Source: Intrasporangiaceae bacterium URHB0013
GTDB lineage: Bacteria; Actinomycetota; Actinomycetes; Actinomycetales; Dermatophilaceae
NCBI GenBank assembly: GCA_000620545.1
Contig: JIBA01000014.1
Span: 467,078-531,077 of the forward strand
Reading direction: 5' to 3'
Length of the DNA: 64,000 bases
Position numbers and translations under genes: made by a program. Positions 46,880 to 56,118 of this stretch are shown here, in pieces (the first letter of the stretch is position 1; each line of letters begins with the position of its first letter). Below the pieces are notes generated by a model that worked only from the letters and a program-made list of their open reading frames with translations, was not told where the DNA came from and ran no database searches.

Positions 46880-48186
46880 GACGCCACCTCGGCCGGCGAG
46901 GACGCGGGCCAGCCGTGCTTGTCGAGGGCTGCGACGGCGGCCGAGACGACATCAGGGTCGAAGCGCCCCGGATCGGCCCGGAGCCTGCGCGCGACCTCGG
47001 CGACCGACACGACGGGTGCGGTGTCGGGGTCGCGCGCGGCGTCGTCGATCGCCGTGGTGACGGCGACGATGCGTGCCGCGATGGGGATGTCCTGACCGGC
47101 GCGGCCGTCGGGTCGACCACCTCCGTCGAAGCGCTCGTGCTGGTGGCGGATGCCGGACCTCGCGTCCTCGAGGAAGTCGATGCCCTCGATCATGCGCGCG
47201 CCCACGACGCAGTGGCCGTCGATGACGCGCCGCTCGGTGGGACTCAGCGAGGTGGGCGACCGGCGCAGCAGCCGGGTGGCGACGCCGAGGTGGCCGATCT
47301 CGTGCAGCGTCGCGGCGTAGCGCACCGTGCCGATCTGACCGGGTGGGAGGCCGAGCTCCTCGGCGATCCACTCCGCGAGGACGGCGGCCCGTCGGCTCCG
47401 GTCCACGGCGGCTGGCTCCTTGGTGCCGAGGGCGGTGACGAGCGTGTCGATGGTCCGTTCGTGCGAGCGCAGCTCCTCGCCGTACTGGATGAAGGCCCAT
47501 CTGGCGGCGAGCAGCGGAGCGAGGACCAGGAGCGCGCTGAAGGCACCCAGCCCGGCGGGGAACCAGAGGATCACGAAGAGCAGGCCGATGATGCCGTAGC
47601 CGACGTAGGCCACTCCGGAGCCGCTCAGCACGCGCCGCAGCTGCACGCCGAAGGGGATGCCCTGGTCGAGGTGCAGGACACCCGAGATGAGGCTGGCGTT
47701 CACGAGACAGCCGACGACGTCTGCGGCGAGCAGCGGCAGGCCCACGTGCAGGCCGAGCTCGGCCGTGCTCATGTCGGTCATGCCGGCGCCCTCGACGCCG
47801 CCGAGCAGTCGATAGGTCAGCGCGGCGGCCGCCCCGAGCAGGCCGCACATGGCGGCATTGAACATCGTCGCCGACCACCGAGGCTGGCGTCGGTCGATGA
47901 GCATGGAGACCGAACCGACCACCCAGGCGCCGAAGACGCCGACGATGGCGGCCGAGGCGACGAGGATGATCGACAGGAACGAGAAGCTGATCCTCAGCCC
48001 GACGTCCGGTTCTCGGATCTGGAAGCTCACGATGCCCATGAGGCAGAGCAGCAGCAGGGGCCCTAGCGCGGGTCGGGGAAGCACGAGCCACGACACCACA
48101 CCGGTGGCGATCGAGGTCGCGACGACAAGGGCAAGGTAGGCCGGCAGCCACCGAGACCTGACGGTTGCGGTGGCTGCCTGACTCAC
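46876..48186 (-). CDS. Membrane HD-domain protein (HD-GYP-like), first of pair, HD changed to HE
   Basis: 436 residues from GTG 48186 (7 nt after TACCGT). About seven membrane segments (1-240), then an HD-type domain where the signature is TLHEIGHLG, i.e. His-Glu instead of His-Asp, while HCVVGARMI and HQHERFDGGGRPDG resemble the HD-GYP second half (HHExxDGxGYP). The pattern of loss is complementary to its partner, which keeps HD but lacks the HHE/GYP part. Possibly a heteromeric sensor or phosphodiesterase. Confidence 0.78.
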   Translation of the reverse strand: MSQAATATVRSRWLPAYLALVVATSIATGVVSWLVLPRPALGPLLLLCLMGIVSFQIREPDVGLRISFSFLSIILVASAAIVGVFGAWVVGSVSMLIDRRQPRWSATMFNAAMCGLLGAAAALTYRLLGGVEGAGMTDMSTAELGLHVGLPLLAADVVGCLVNASLISGVLHLDQGIPFGVQLRRVLSGSGVAYVGYGIIGLLFVILWFPAGLGAFSALLVLAPLLAARWAFIQYGEELRSHERTIDTLVTALGTKEPAAVDRSRRAAVLAEWIAEELGLPPGQIGTVRYAATLHEIGHLGVATRLLRRSPTSLSPTERRVIDGHCVVGARMIEGIDFLEDARSGIRHQHERFDGGGRPDGRAGQDIPIAARIVAVTTAIDDAARDPDTAPVVSVAEVARRLRADPGRFDPDVVSAAVAALDKHGWPASSPAEVAS

Positions 48187-48193
48187 GTCAGTC

Positions 48194-48199
48194 ACGGTA
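48194..48199 (-). promoter_or_regulatory. -10 TACCGT, leaderless start of first HD gene
   Basis: TACCGT, 7-nt gap, GTG at 48186; this argues against the GTG three codons upstream at 48195, which lies inside the hexamer. Confidence 0.45.
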
Positions 48200-48258
48200 G
48201 CGCGACGGCACCGGGGCCATCATCGGCCCCCGGTGCCGTCCAACGGCTGTGGAGCGGC

Positions 48259-48351
48259 TCAGCCGCCCCAGCCCCAGACGCTGGAGAGTGACAGGATCGC
48301 GCGCGTGGCGAAGTCGTTGGACGCAAGTGCCGACAGGAGGGCAGCGAACAT
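48259..48351 (-). CDS. Small hydrophobic protein, 30 codons
   Basis: Starts MFAALLSALA and ends SSVWGWGG, with a polar break (SNDFATR) between two hydrophobic halves. ATG 48351 is preceded by AAGGAG at 6-7 nt, one of the best ribosome binding sites in the window. It fills a 440-bp gap between the HD-domain pair and bL37, in the HD genes' direction and upstream of them. No family recognised. Could be a small membrane peptide, a signal peptide or a toxin-like peptide; it may also be chance, which is why confidence is moderate. Confidence 0.5.
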   Translation of the reverse strand: MFAALLSALASNDFATRAILSLSSVWGWGG

Positions 48352-48544
48352 GGGGGGCTCCTTCATTGTGGATGTTCCGGATGCGTGCGCCATGGAGGGG
48401 CGTTGCTGCGGCAGCACAGAACAACTGAGGTTTCCCTCATGGCTCAGAATGCCGTGCGCACGCGGGCGCACGGAAGTAGAACCGGCCACAAGCGCCGGAT
48501 CTATACGAAGATTTTAAGGTCTGCCGGGCGGCGCTGCGACCAGA

Positions 48545-48574
48545 TTGGGCGGCTCAGGCCCGATGTGGGAGAAT
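48545..48574 (+). promoter_or_regulatory. Putative promoter of the bL37 gene
   Basis: TTGGGC (48545-48550), 18-bp spacer, GAGAAT (48569-48574); start of transcription would be about 50 nt before the ATG. The rest of 48352-48633 shows only small inverted repeats. Confidence 0.4.
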
Positions 48575-48633
48575 CGTGGCTTCGTGTCCGCACCCGGGCA
48601 CGAGACCACTGTACGACCAACTAGGAGCCGACG

Positions 48634-48708
48634 ATGAGCAAGCGCGCCCGCAAGCGCCGCTCCCGCAAGGGCAACGCCGCCAACCACGGCCGCAAGCCCA
48701 ACGCCTGA
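48634..48708 (+). CDS. Ribosomal protein bL37
   Basis: 24 residues: MSKRARKRRSRKGNAAN, then HGRKPNA. It matches the very short, basic bL37 found in the large subunit of mycobacterial ribosomes (NHGxxPNA ending). ATG is preceded by AGGAG at 7 nt. Such a short gene is commonly missed by gene finders. It ends at a bulged hairpin shared with convergent rsrA. Confidence 0.88.
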   Translation: MSKRARKRRSRKGNAANHGRKPNA

Positions 48709-48720
48709 GCCGCAGACGTC

Positions 48721-48754
48721 AAGGCCCGCACCCGAGCAGCTCGGGGCGGGCCTT
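48721..48754. terminator. Terminator between bL37 and rsrA
   Basis: AAGGCCCGC plus CCCGAG pair with CTCGGG plus GCGGGCCTT around a CAG loop, with a single bulged A. Located between convergent genes. Confidence 0.75.
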
Positions 48755-48792
48755 CGTCGTGTGCGGCGGGCCGGGTCCGGGTGAGTGCGTCG

Positions 48793-49092
48793 TCAGCCGC
48801 GGTCGACCTGGATCACGGTCATCGAGATCCGCGACATGATCGTGAGGCGCAGCGCCTCAGGCGCCCGCTCCGACTCGCACGAGCGCTTGATGAGCGACTT
48901 CAGCGTCGTGTCGAGGTCGTACTCCTTCAGGCACGGGCCGCACTCGTCGAGGTGCGCCTGGATCTTGGCGCAGTCATCGGGTCCGAGCTCCCCGTCGAGG
49001 TACTCGTAGACCCGCAGCAGCGCCTCGGAGCAGTCGGTACGCGTCGTCCCGCTGTCCGACGCACCGGTTCCACCCGTTGTGCTCTCGTTCAT
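48793..49092 (-). CDS. rsrA: Redox-sensing anti-sigma factor RsrA
   Basis: 99 residues of the zinc-binding anti-sigma type. C21, H47, C51 and C54 reproduce the 26-4-3 spacing of the zinc ligands known in Streptomyces RsrA (C11, H37, C41, C44). Under thiol oxidation zinc is lost, a disulfide forms and SigR is freed. An extra Cys41 lies between. ATG overlaps the sigR stop (ATGA), so sigma and anti-sigma are made in fixed ratio. Confidence 0.93.
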   Translation of the reverse strand: MNESTTGGTGASDSGTTRTDCSEALLRVYEYLDGELGPDDCAKIQAHLDECGPCLKEYDLDTTLKSLIKRSCESERAPEALRLTIMSRISMTVIQVDRG

Positions 49093-49865
49093 GACCGGGC
49101 TCCTTCCCTGCCCGAACCCATCCCGGCACCCTCGGAGGTGCCGGCTGCAGCGAAACCGCGCTCGGCGGCATACTCCGAGAGGAGCTCGCGGAGCTGGCGC
49201 CGCCCGCGGTGGAGGCGGCTCATGACGGTGCCGATGGGCGTGTCCATGATCTCCGCGATCTCCTTGTAGGCGTAGCCCTCGACGTCGGCGAAGTACACCG
49301 CAAGGCGGAACTCCTCGGGGATGGACTGCAGGGCACGCTTGACGTCGCTGTCGGGGAGGTGGTCGAGCGCCTCGGCCTCGGCGGAGCGCAGCCCGACCGA
49401 CGTGTGCGACTCGGCGCGCGCCAGCTGGTAGTCCTCGATCTCGGCCGCGTCGGACTCGAGGGGCTGGCGCTGCTTCTTGCGGTAGCTGTTGATGTAGGTG
49501 TTGGTGAGGATGCGGTACATCCACGCCTTGAGGTTGGTCCCCGGCCGGTACTGGTGGAACGCGGCGTACGCCTTGGCGAACGTCTCCTGGACGAGGTCCT
49601 CCGCGTCGCTCGGGTTGCGGGTCGTGCGCAGGGCGGCGCTGTAGAGCTGGTCGAGCAGCGGCATCGCCTCGCGCTCGAAGCGCGCGCGACGCTCGGCCTC
49701 GTTCTCGCTCGCGACGTCGACGGTGGCGTCGGCGCGGGCCAGGTCCTCCGGGTCGGCACCGAGGCCGGTCGCGGGCGCGTCCTGCCGGGCCGTCGCCTGC
49801 GTGTCCGCACTCGCGTCGGTCAGCCGCAGGGCGGCGCTGGGATCGGTCTTCTTGTCCTTTGCCAT
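49089..49865 (-). CDS. sigR: ECF sigma factor SigR
   Basis: 258 residues from ATG 49865, preceded by GGGAGG. After a ~60-residue Ala/Asp-rich extension: region 2 ([44 protein letters not shown]) and region 4 ([44 protein letters not shown]). It directs the thiol-stress regulon in actinobacteria. The typical autoregulatory SigR promoter (GGAAT-N18-GTT) was not found just upstream; TAGGCT 8 nt before the ATG may be a housekeeping -10. Confidence 0.93.
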   Translation of the reverse strand: MAKDKKTDPSAALRLTDASADTQATARQDAPATGLGADPEDLARADATVDVASENEAERRARFEREAMPLLDQLYSAALRTTRNPSDAEDLVQETFAKAYAAFHQYRPGTNLKAWMYRILTNTYINSYRKKQRQPLESDAAEIEDYQLARAESHTSVGLRSAEAEALDHLPDSDVKRALQSIPEEFRLAVYFADVEGYAYKEIAEIMDTPIGTVMSRLHRGRRQLRELLSEYAAERGFAAAGTSEGAGMGSGREGARS

Positions 49866-49978
49866 CGCCTCCCAGCCTAGACCGGTGGGCTGCGGCAAGG
49901 GACCGCGCTGGGCTGGCACGGTCGTCACGCCCTCGGGCGCACGGGTGGGGCAGGTGACCATGCTCGGTGCAACGACAC

Positions 49979-50620
49979 CTAGCCGGGGAGCATTCCCGCG
50001 ATCGAGGTGAGGGCCTCGGTGAGGGCGCTGCGAGAGCCCTTGGGGTAGCTGTGGGCACCGGGCACCTCGACGAGGGTGGTGCCTTCCGGCAGGTGCGGGC
50101 GCACCTCGTCCGGGGTGCCGAACGCGTCGGTGGTGCCCTGCACGACCCAGGAGGGGTCGGGGGCGAGTGCCAGCTCGTGCGCGCGCAGCTTCTCGGGCTG
50201 ACCCGGCAGGTGGAGCGGGAAGCTGAGCAGCAGCCCGGCGTCGGCCTCGAGCGGTGCGGCCGTGCGGCACGCGACCCGCGCCCCCGCGCTGCGGCCACCG
50301 ACGACGAGCGGCCGCGGCAGGCGGCCCCGGCCGGTCATGAGGGCCTCGACGATCGGGACCCACGCGGCATCGAGGGTGGGCGGGCGTCCGGCCACCTTGC
50401 GGCCGGCCACGAGCCACGGCTGCTCGACGAGCACGACGGCCCAACCGGCGCCGACGAGGACCTCGCGGGCGATCGCGAGGTCGATCGCGCCCAGCCCTCC
50501 CCCGGCGCCGTGGCCGAGGACGACGGTGCCACGCGGGCGGGGCGGCCGACGGACCCGCGCGCGTCCCGTGCCGCCCGGGGTCTCGATCTCGCGGACCGCC
50601 TCGCGGATGGGGGCCGTCAC
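49979..50620 (-). CDS. Alpha/beta hydrolase (dienelactone hydrolase/TEX30-like)
   Basis: 213 residues. [10 protein letters not shown] oxyanion loop, nucleophile elbow [11 protein letters not shown], probable acid in [15 protein letters not shown] and late His in VPGAHSYP. Similar to the KANL3/TEX30-like group of small hydrolases, of unknown substrate. GTG 50620 overlaps the stop of the SRAP gene (GTGA), so they are co-translated. No signal peptide. Confidence 0.8.
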   Translation of the reverse strand: MTAPIREAVREIETPGGTGRARVRRPPRPRGTVVLGHGAGGGLGAIDLAIAREVLVGAGWAVVLVEQPWLVAGRKVAGRPPTLDAAWVPIVEALMTGRGRLPRPLVVGGRSAGARVACRTAAPLEADAGLLLSFPLHLPGQPEKLRAHELALAPDPSWVVQGTTDAFGTPDEVRPHLPEGTTLVEVPGAHSYPKGSRSALTEALTSIAGMLPG

Positions 50621-51462
50621 GCTCCGACCACCTCACCCGTCATGGGGTCGACGACACCCTCGAGCTCGGACTCCGGGGCAGGCTCGACGAGGGCGGGACC
50701 GTTGTTGCGCGTCGCGCCCACGGCGCGGCTGACCGGGTGCGCGTCGAAGCGTCCGGCCCGGGAGAAGTCGAGGACGCCCTGGACGTAGGCCGGGTCCTGC
50801 TCGTCCGGGTCGAGCCAGTGCTCCCACTGCTCAGCCTCGAGGACGAGCGGCTGGCGGTCGTGGATGCGGTCCAGGCCGGGGTCTGCAGCGGTCGTGATGA
50901 TCGTGAACGACGTGAGCCATGCCCCGGGGTCGCCGTCGGGCAGCTCACGGTCGCGCCAGAACTCGTAGAGGCCGGCGAAGGCGACGGGCGCACCGTCGGC
51001 CCGGTGGATGAAGAAGGGCTGCTTGCGTGGCTTGCCCTTGGCGTCGACCGCCGTGGGCGACACCTGCCACTCGTACCAGCCGTCGGCCGGCACGATGCAC
51101 CGACGCGAGAGCGCGGCCTTGGCGAACGCACCCTTGCCCAGCACCGACTCGGCGCGCGCGTTCGTCATGCGCAGCCCCATCGTGAGGTCCTCGGACCACG
51201 CCGGGACGAGGCCCCACGTGAGCATCCGGAGCTGACGGGTCGGGAGGACCTGCCCGTCGGGGCCGTCATCGCCGCGGGGCCGCCGCGTCAGCACGACCGC
51301 CGCCTGCTTGGAGGGCGCCACGTTCCAGTCGGGCTCGCCGGGCGGAGGGCTCTGGGGACTCTTGAGGATGCTGCGCGTGGGCTCGTCGGTGCGGTCCTCG
51401 TCGACGTCGAAGGCCTCGATGAGCTCGTCGGGCCGCGCGCTCGCGGCATACCTCCCGCACAT
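50617..51462 (-). CDS. SOS-response-associated peptidase (SRAP, YedK/HMCES)
   Basis: 281 residues. MCGRY supplies Cys2, which caps abasic sites in single-stranded [20 protein letters not shown] and IHDRQPLVL complete the active site. SRAP proteins protect replication forks by a DNA-protein cross-link at abasic sites. The ATG at 51462 must be the start because Cys must be residue 2. TACGCT lies 6 nt before it. No LexA box seen upstream. Confidence 0.93.
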   Translation of the reverse strand: MCGRYAASARPDELIEAFDVDEDRTDEPTRSILKSPQSPPPGEPDWNVAPSKQAAVVLTRRPRGDDGPDGQVLPTRQLRMLTWGLVPAWSEDLTMGLRMTNARAESVLGKGAFAKAALSRRCIVPADGWYEWQVSPTAVDAKGKPRKQPFFIHRADGAPVAFAGLYEFWRDRELPDGDPGAWLTSFTIITTAADPGLDRIHDRQPLVLEAEQWEHWLDPDEQDPAYVQGVLDFSRAGRFDAHPVSRAVGATRNNGPALVEPAPESELEGVVDPMTGEVVGA

Positions 51463-51468
51463 GCGCAC

Positions 51469-51474
51469 AGCGTA
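51469..51474 (-). promoter_or_regulatory. -10 TACGCT, leaderless start of SRAP gene
   Basis: TACGCT, 6-nt gap, ATG at 51462; the hexamer shares bases with an octamer copy (51472-51479). Confidence 0.5.
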
Positions 51475-51651
51475 TGCCGGGTGGCCGACGTCGTGGATCG
51501 CAGTGGCGTGGGCCGGCCTCGGGTTCCCGCGGCCCGATGAGGGGCTGGCCACCATGACCCGGGCCGGGGGTAAGTCGATACCGTAGGTCCTCACAGGTCC
51601 ACGATGGCCACGAGCGCGTCACCGCGGGTCGAGGCCAGAGGAGGGAAACGC

Positions 51652-52182
51652 ATGATCGTCCGTCGTCTCGCCCGTCCGCTGCTCGCATCGGTCTTCGTCG
51701 CCGCAGGTGTCGAGGCCCTCCGCCACCCCGCGGCACGCACCGACCAGGCTGCCCACCTGCTCGAGAAGGTGCCGGGTCAGGTGCCGGGAGCGGAGGTCGC
51801 GGCGAAGGACCCCGACCTCTTCGTCCGGGTCAACGGCGCCGCCCTGGTCGGCGGGGGACTGCTGCTCGCGACGGGACGGCTCCCTCGCCTCGCCTCGACC
51901 GTGCTCGCCGCCTCGATCGTGCCGACGACGGCCATCGAGCACGCCTTCTGGGAGGAGACCGACCAGACGCGCAAGGCGCAGAGCCGCAGCCTCTTCCTCA
52001 AGAACGTCGGCCTGCTCGGCGGCCTGCTCCTCGCTGCCGTCGACACCGAGGGCAAGCCGGGCCTGGCCTGGCGCGCCCAGCACGCCACGAAGGCCACGCG
52101 ACGCGAGGTCCGCCATGCCCAGCGATCCGCCAAGCGTGAGGCGCGCCTCCTCGCCCATCGAGCGCAGGACGTCGTGAGCTGA
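51652..52182 (+). CDS. DoxX-family membrane protein
   Basis: 176 residues from ATG 51652, which has GAGGAGG 8 nt upstream. [51 protein letters not shown] and AFWEE-type segments define DoxX, a four-helix membrane family, in mycobacteria linked to the SodA/SseA oxidative-stress complex. The last ~35 residues are basic (RRAQ/KREAR). It ends 1 nt before aroA begins, so the pair is transcribed together. Confidence 0.82.
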   Translation: MIVRRLARPLLASVFVAAGVEALRHPAARTDQAAHLLEKVPGQVPGAEVAAKDPDLFVRVNGAALVGGGLLLATGRLPRLASTVLAASIVPTTAIEHAFWEETDQTRKAQSRSLFLKNVGLLGGLLLAAVDTEGKPGLAWRAQHATKATRREVRHAQRSAKREARLLAHRAQDVVS

Positions 52183-52183
52183 G

Positions 52184-53581
52184 TTGAGTCCCGCAGATCC
52201 ATCGCCCCATCCCACGTCCGTGACGGGCGGGGTCCCCGACGGGGGCGCCGTGACGGCGGAGCCGGACTGGGCCGCGCCGTTCGCCGACGGACCGCTCGAC
52301 GCCACGGTCGTCCTGCCCGGCAGCAAGTCCCTGACCAACCGCTACCTCGTGCTCGCCGCCCTCGCGAGCGACCGGTCCCGGCTGCGGGCCCCCCTGCGCT
52401 CCCGGGACACGTTGCTCATGGCCGAGGCGCTCCGCTCGTTGGGCGTACGCATCGACGACGTGCCGCCCGAGGGCGAGTCGCCGGGTGGCGCGGTGCCCGA
52501 CTGGGTCGTGACGCCGCCCGAGACACTGAGCGGTGGCGTGACGATCGACTGCGGCCTGGCCGGCACGGTGATGCGTTTCCTGCCGGCGGTGGCCGCGCTC
52601 GCCGACGGACCGGTCCGCCTCGACGGCGACCCGCAGGCGCGGCTGCGCCCGATGGGCCCGGTCACCGACGCCCTGCGGGCACTCGGGGTCGACCTCGACG
52701 ACGACGACGACGGCCATCTCCCGCTGACGGTCAACGGACGCGGGCGGGCACCGGGCGGATCGGTGACGATGGACGCCTCTGCCTCGTCCCAGTTCATCTC
52801 GGCCCTCCTGCTCGCGGGGGCGCGCTACGACGACGGCGTCACGGTGCACCACGACGGCAAGCCGGTGCCGAGCGAGCCGCACATCCTCATGACGGTCGAG
52901 ACCCTGCGCGACGCGGGCGCGATCGTCGACGACAGCGAACCCAACACGTGGCGGGTCGAGCCGTCCGAGATCAACGCCCTCGACGTGTCGGTCGAGCCCG
53001 ACCTGTCCAACGCGGGACCCTTCGTCGCTGCTGCCCTCGTCGTCGGCGGCACCGTGCGCGTCCCCGGGTGGCCACAGCACACGACCCAGGCCGGCGACCT
53101 CCTGCGCGAGATCCTCGACACCATGGGCGCCGACGTGCGCCTCGACCGCTCTGGACTCACCGTCGTCGGGAGCGGTGAGCTCGTGGGCATCGACATCGAC
53201 CTCCACGACGCCGCCGAGCTGACCCCCACCGTGGCCGCCCTGGCCGCGCTCGCATCGACACCGACGTGGATCCGCGGCGTGGCTCACATCCGGGGCCATG
53301 AGACCGACCGCCTCGCAGCCCTCACGGCAGAGCTCGGCCGGGTCGGGTCCCACATCACGGAGACCGAGGATGGTCTGCGCATCTCGCCGGCGCCCTTGCA
53401 CGGCGGGCGTTTCCGCAGCTACCACGACCACCGCATGGCCACCGCGGGCGCGATCATCGGCCTGCGCGTGCCGGACGTGCACGTCGAGGACATCGGCACG
53501 ACCCGCAAGACGCTCCCCGACTTCGTCGGGCTGTGGCAGGGCATGCTCGACGGCTCGGGCTCGGTCGTGCTCTCGCGATGA
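52184..53581 (+). CDS. aroA: 3-phosphoshikimate 1-carboxyvinyltransferase (EPSP synthase)
   Basis: 465 residues if TTG 52184 is used; GTG 52220 and GTG 52250 are alternative starts and the first ~35 residues are not conserved. [46 protein letters not shown], and [11 protein letters not shown] are the family signatures. It condenses shikimate-3-P with phosphoenolpyruvate in aromatic amino acid synthesis. Its stop overlaps rsgA (ATGA). Confidence 0.96.
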   Translation: MSPADPSPHPTSVTGGVPDGGAVTAEPDWAAPFADGPLDATVVLPGSKSLTNRYLVLAALASDRSRLRAPLRSRDTLLMAEALRSLGVRIDDVPPEGESPGGAVPDWVVTPPETLSGGVTIDCGLAGTVMRFLPAVAALADGPVRLDGDPQARLRPMGPVTDALRALGVDLDDDDDGHLPLTVNGRGRAPGGSVTMDASASSQFISALLLAGARYDDGVTVHHDGKPVPSEPHILMTVETLRDAGAIVDDSEPNTWRVEPSEINALDVSVEPDLSNAGPFVAAALVVGGTVRVPGWPQHTTQAGDLLREILDTMGADVRLDRSGLTVVGSGELVGIDIDLHDAAELTPTVAALAALASTPTWIRGVAHIRGHETDRLAALTAELGRVGSHITETEDGLRISPAPLHGGRFRSYHDHRMATAGAIIGLRVPDVHVEDIGTTRKTLPDFVGLWQGMLDGSGSVVLSR

Positions 53582-54624
53582 GCTGGCGGGACCTCGACGA
53601 GGGGGACATCCGGGTCCGTCCGAGCCGCAAGGGTTCGAGGCCCCGCACCAAGGAACGCCCCGCCCATGCCGATGCGGTCGTCGCCATGGTGATCGGCGTC
53701 GACCGGGGCCGTTACACGTGCCTCATCCCGAAGGGTTCCCTGGGCAAGAAGGAGCCCGAGCGCGTCGTGACGGCGATGAAGGCCCGTGACATCGGCCGGA
53801 CCCGGGTCGTCGTCGGTGACGACGTCGCCCTCGTCGGCGACCTGGCCGGCGGGCCGGACGCCCTCGCTCGCATCGTGCGCATCGAGGAGCGTCGCTCGGT
53901 GCTGCGCCGTACGGCCGACGACACCGATCCCTACGAGCGGATCATCGTCGCCAACGCCGACCAGCTCGTCATCGTCACCGCCCTCGCCGACCCGGAGCCG
54001 CGGCCTCGCATGGTCGACCGGTGCCTCGTCGCGGCGTACGACGCAGACCTCGAACCACTGCTCGCCCTGACGAAGGCGGACCTTGTCGACCCCACTCGGT
54101 TCCTCGCCGACTACACCCCGCTCGAGGTCGAGCACGTCGTCACCTCGTGGAAGGACGGCGACTTCTCCGGGCTGGACGACCTGCGCGCAAGGCTCTCCGG
54201 CAAGGTCTCCGTCCTCGTCGGCCATTCCGGCGTCGGCAAGAGCACCCTCGTCAACGGTCTCGTACCGGGTGCCCTCCGTGCGACCGGCGTGGTCAACGAC
54301 ACGACCGGACGCGGCCGGCACACCTCCACGAACGCCGTGGCGCTGCGCCTTCGCGGTGCCGACGGCTCCGACGACGGCTGGGTCATCGACACGCCCGGCA
54401 TCCGGTCGTTCGGGCTGGCGCACATCGACGTCGACCACATCATCGACCACTTCCCCGACCTCGCCGCAGGCACGGACGCGTGCCCGCGCGGCTGCACGCA
54501 CGACGAGGAGGAGTGCGCGCTCGACGCCTGGGTCGCCGAGGGCCATGCCGGGCCAGCCGGCGCCTCCCGGCTGGAGTCGCTGCGTCGCCTGCTCAGCAGC
54601 CGCAACACGACCGAGGAGCGCTGA
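53578..54624 (+). CDS. rsgA: Ribosome biogenesis GTPase RsgA
   Basis: 348 residues. OB-fold N-terminal region, then a circularly permuted GTPase: ALTKADLV (G4) precedes [10 protein letters not shown] (G1) and [10 protein letters not shown] (G3). A zinc knuckle follows ([12 protein letters not shown]). RsgA helps mature the 30S subunit. In actinobacteria it typically follows aroA, as here, by ATGA overlap. ATG 53578 is the coupled start. Confidence 0.95.
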   Translation: MSWRDLDEGDIRVRPSRKGSRPRTKERPAHADAVVAMVIGVDRGRYTCLIPKGSLGKKEPERVVTAMKARDIGRTRVVVGDDVALVGDLAGGPDALARIVRIEERRSVLRRTADDTDPYERIIVANADQLVIVTALADPEPRPRMVDRCLVAAYDADLEPLLALTKADLVDPTRFLADYTPLEVEHVVTSWKDGDFSGLDDLRARLSGKVSVLVGHSGVGKSTLVNGLVPGALRATGVVNDTTGRGRHTSTNAVALRLRGADGSDDGWVIDTPGIRSFGLAHIDVDHIIDHFPDLAAGTDACPRGCTHDEEECALDAWVAEGHAGPAGASRLESLRRLLSSRNTTEER

Positions 54625-54677
54625 GCCGCAGCGGCATACGCGCACGGGCTGCCCGCCACGGGTCAGGGCCCTGCCAC

Positions 54678-54683
54678 TAGGTT
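54678..54683 (+). promoter_or_regulatory. -10 TAGGTT, leaderless start of hisN
   Basis: TAGGTT, 6-nt gap, GTG at 54690. Confidence 0.5.
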
Positions 54684-54689
54684 GAGCCG

Positions 54690-55481
54690 GTGACCTCCTA
54701 CGACGACGACCTTCGTCTGGCCCATGTCCTCGCGGATGCCGTGGAGCGCGTGACGATGGCACGCTTCCGTGCCGCCGACCTCGTCGTCGAGAGCAAGCCG
54801 GACCTCACCCCCGTCACCGACGCCGACCGGGCCGCCGAGGAGCTCGTCCGGCTGCAGCTGAAGCGCACCCGACCGCGTGACGCCGTCGAGGGCGAGGAGT
54901 TCGAGACGACCGGCCGCGGTCCGCGACGATGGATCATCGACCCGATCGACGGCACGAAGAACTTCGTGCGCGGCGTACCCGTGTGGGCCACCCTCATCGG
55001 GCTCGTCGTCGACGACGTGCCCGTGCTCGGGCTCGTCGCCGCGCCCGCCCTGCAGCGGCGCTGGTGGGCGGCGACCGGCTCGGGCGCCTGGAGCGGCCGC
55101 TCCCTCTCGTCGGCCCGACAGATCTCCGTGTCACAGGTCGGACGGCTCGGTGACGCGTCGCTGTCGTACTCCTCTCTCGCCGGCTGGCGCGTGCGTGGTC
55201 GCCGGGACGACTTCGTCGACCTCATGGACGACTGCTGGCGCACGCGCGCCTACGGCGACTTCTGGTCCTACATGCTCGTCGCCGAGGGGGCCGTCGACAT
55301 CGCTGCCGAGCCCGAGCTGGCCGTCCACGACATGGCCGCCCTCGTCGCGATCGTGCAGGAGGCGGGTGGCAGGTTCACCGGCCTCGACGGCAAGGAGGGC
55401 TGCTGGAGCGGCAACGCGCTCGCGACCAACGGTCTGCTGCACGACGAGGTGTTGGCGCGCATCGGGATGCCACCGGCCTGA
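54690..55481 (+). CDS. hisN: Histidinol-phosphate phosphatase (inositol monophosphatase family)
   Basis: 263 residues from GTG 54690. Metal-binding DAVEGEEF and WIIDPIDGTKNFV, plus AVHDMAAL in place of the usual WDxAA at the third metal site. VTDADRAAEELVR also fits. The family spans inositol and histidinol phosphatases; the gene after aroA-rsgA in actinobacteria is usually hisN, which dephosphorylates histidinol phosphate in histidine synthesis. Leaderless start after TAGGTT. Confidence 0.85.
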   Translation: MTSYDDDLRLAHVLADAVERVTMARFRAADLVVESKPDLTPVTDADRAAEELVRLQLKRTRPRDAVEGEEFETTGRGPRRWIIDPIDGTKNFVRGVPVWATLIGLVVDDVPVLGLVAAPALQRRWWAATGSGAWSGRSLSSARQISVSQVGRLGDASLSYSSLAGWRVRGRRDDFVDLMDDCWRTRAYGDFWSYMLVAEGAVDIAAEPELAVHDMAALVAIVQEAGGRFTGLDGKEGCWSGNALATNGLLHDEVLARIGMPPA

Positions 55482-55512
55482 GCGCTCCGTGAGCGGGCGC
55501 CGCTGCCCGGCA

Positions 55513-55518
55513 TAGCCT
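55513..55518 (+). promoter_or_regulatory. -10 TAGCCT, leaderless start of acetyltransferase gene
   Basis: TAGCCT, 6-nt gap, ATG at 55525. Confidence 0.5.
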
Positions 55519-55524
55519 TTCGGC

Positions 55525-56097
55525 ATGAGCACCGACCCCGCCGACACCCCGGCTCCCACCGCGACCGTCCGCCCCGCCCACAGCGCAGACGTGCCCGTGC
55601 TGGCCGCTGTCGCTGCGGCGACCTTCGAGCTCGCCTGCCCGCCCTCGATGACCAGGGAGCGGGTGGACGCCTTCGTCGATGAGGTCCTCTCCCCGGGTCG
55701 CTTCGCCGACTACGTGGCCGACGCAGGTCGTCACGTCCTGCTGGCCGAGCGTGAGGGCGCCGCGGTCGGCTACGCCATGCTCGTCGCCGGCGATCCGCTG
55801 GACAGTGACGTCCGCGCCTCGATCCGGCTCCGACCCACGGTCGAGCTCTCGAAGATCTACGTCCTGCCGGAGGCCCACGGCACGGGGGCTGCGGCCCTGC
55901 TCATGGCTCGGGCCCTCGACTGGGCGAGCGACGTCGGCGCCGCTGGGGTGTGGCTCGGCGTCAACCAGCAGAACGAGCGCGCGCAGCGCTTCTACCGCAA
56001 GAGTGGCTTCGAGCGGGTCGGCACCAAGCGCTTCCTCGTGGGCGGTGTCCACGAGGACGACTACGTCATGGAGCGGGCTCTGCCCCCACTGCCCTGA
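55525..56097 (+). CDS. GNAT-family N-acetyltransferase
   Basis: 190 residues. Motif A in VELSKIYVLPEAHGTGAAALLMARAL (the Q/RxxGxG/A loop reads EAHGTGAA), motif B in GVWLGVNQQNERAQRFYRKSGFERVGTKRF. It transfers an acetyl group from acetyl-CoA; the target may be an amine metabolite or a protein N-terminus. Stand-alone gene with its own leaderless promoter. It is convergent with the M16 peptidase pair after 21 bp. Confidence 0.88.
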   Translation: MSTDPADTPAPTATVRPAHSADVPVLAAVAAATFELACPPSMTRERVDAFVDEVLSPGRFADYVADAGRHVLLAEREGAAVGYAMLVAGDPLDSDVRASIRLRPTVELSKIYVLPEAHGTGAAALLMARALDWASDVGAAGVWLGVNQQNERAQRFYRKSGFERVGTKRFLVGGVHEDDYVMERALPPLP

Positions 56098-56118
56098 TGG
56101 ACGGATCGACCCCGCCCG

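Noticed and set aside
49866..49978. SigR-dependent autoregulatory promoter
   Set aside because: No GGAAT-N18-GTT arrangement could be found upstream of sigR; only a TAGGCT hexamer is present.
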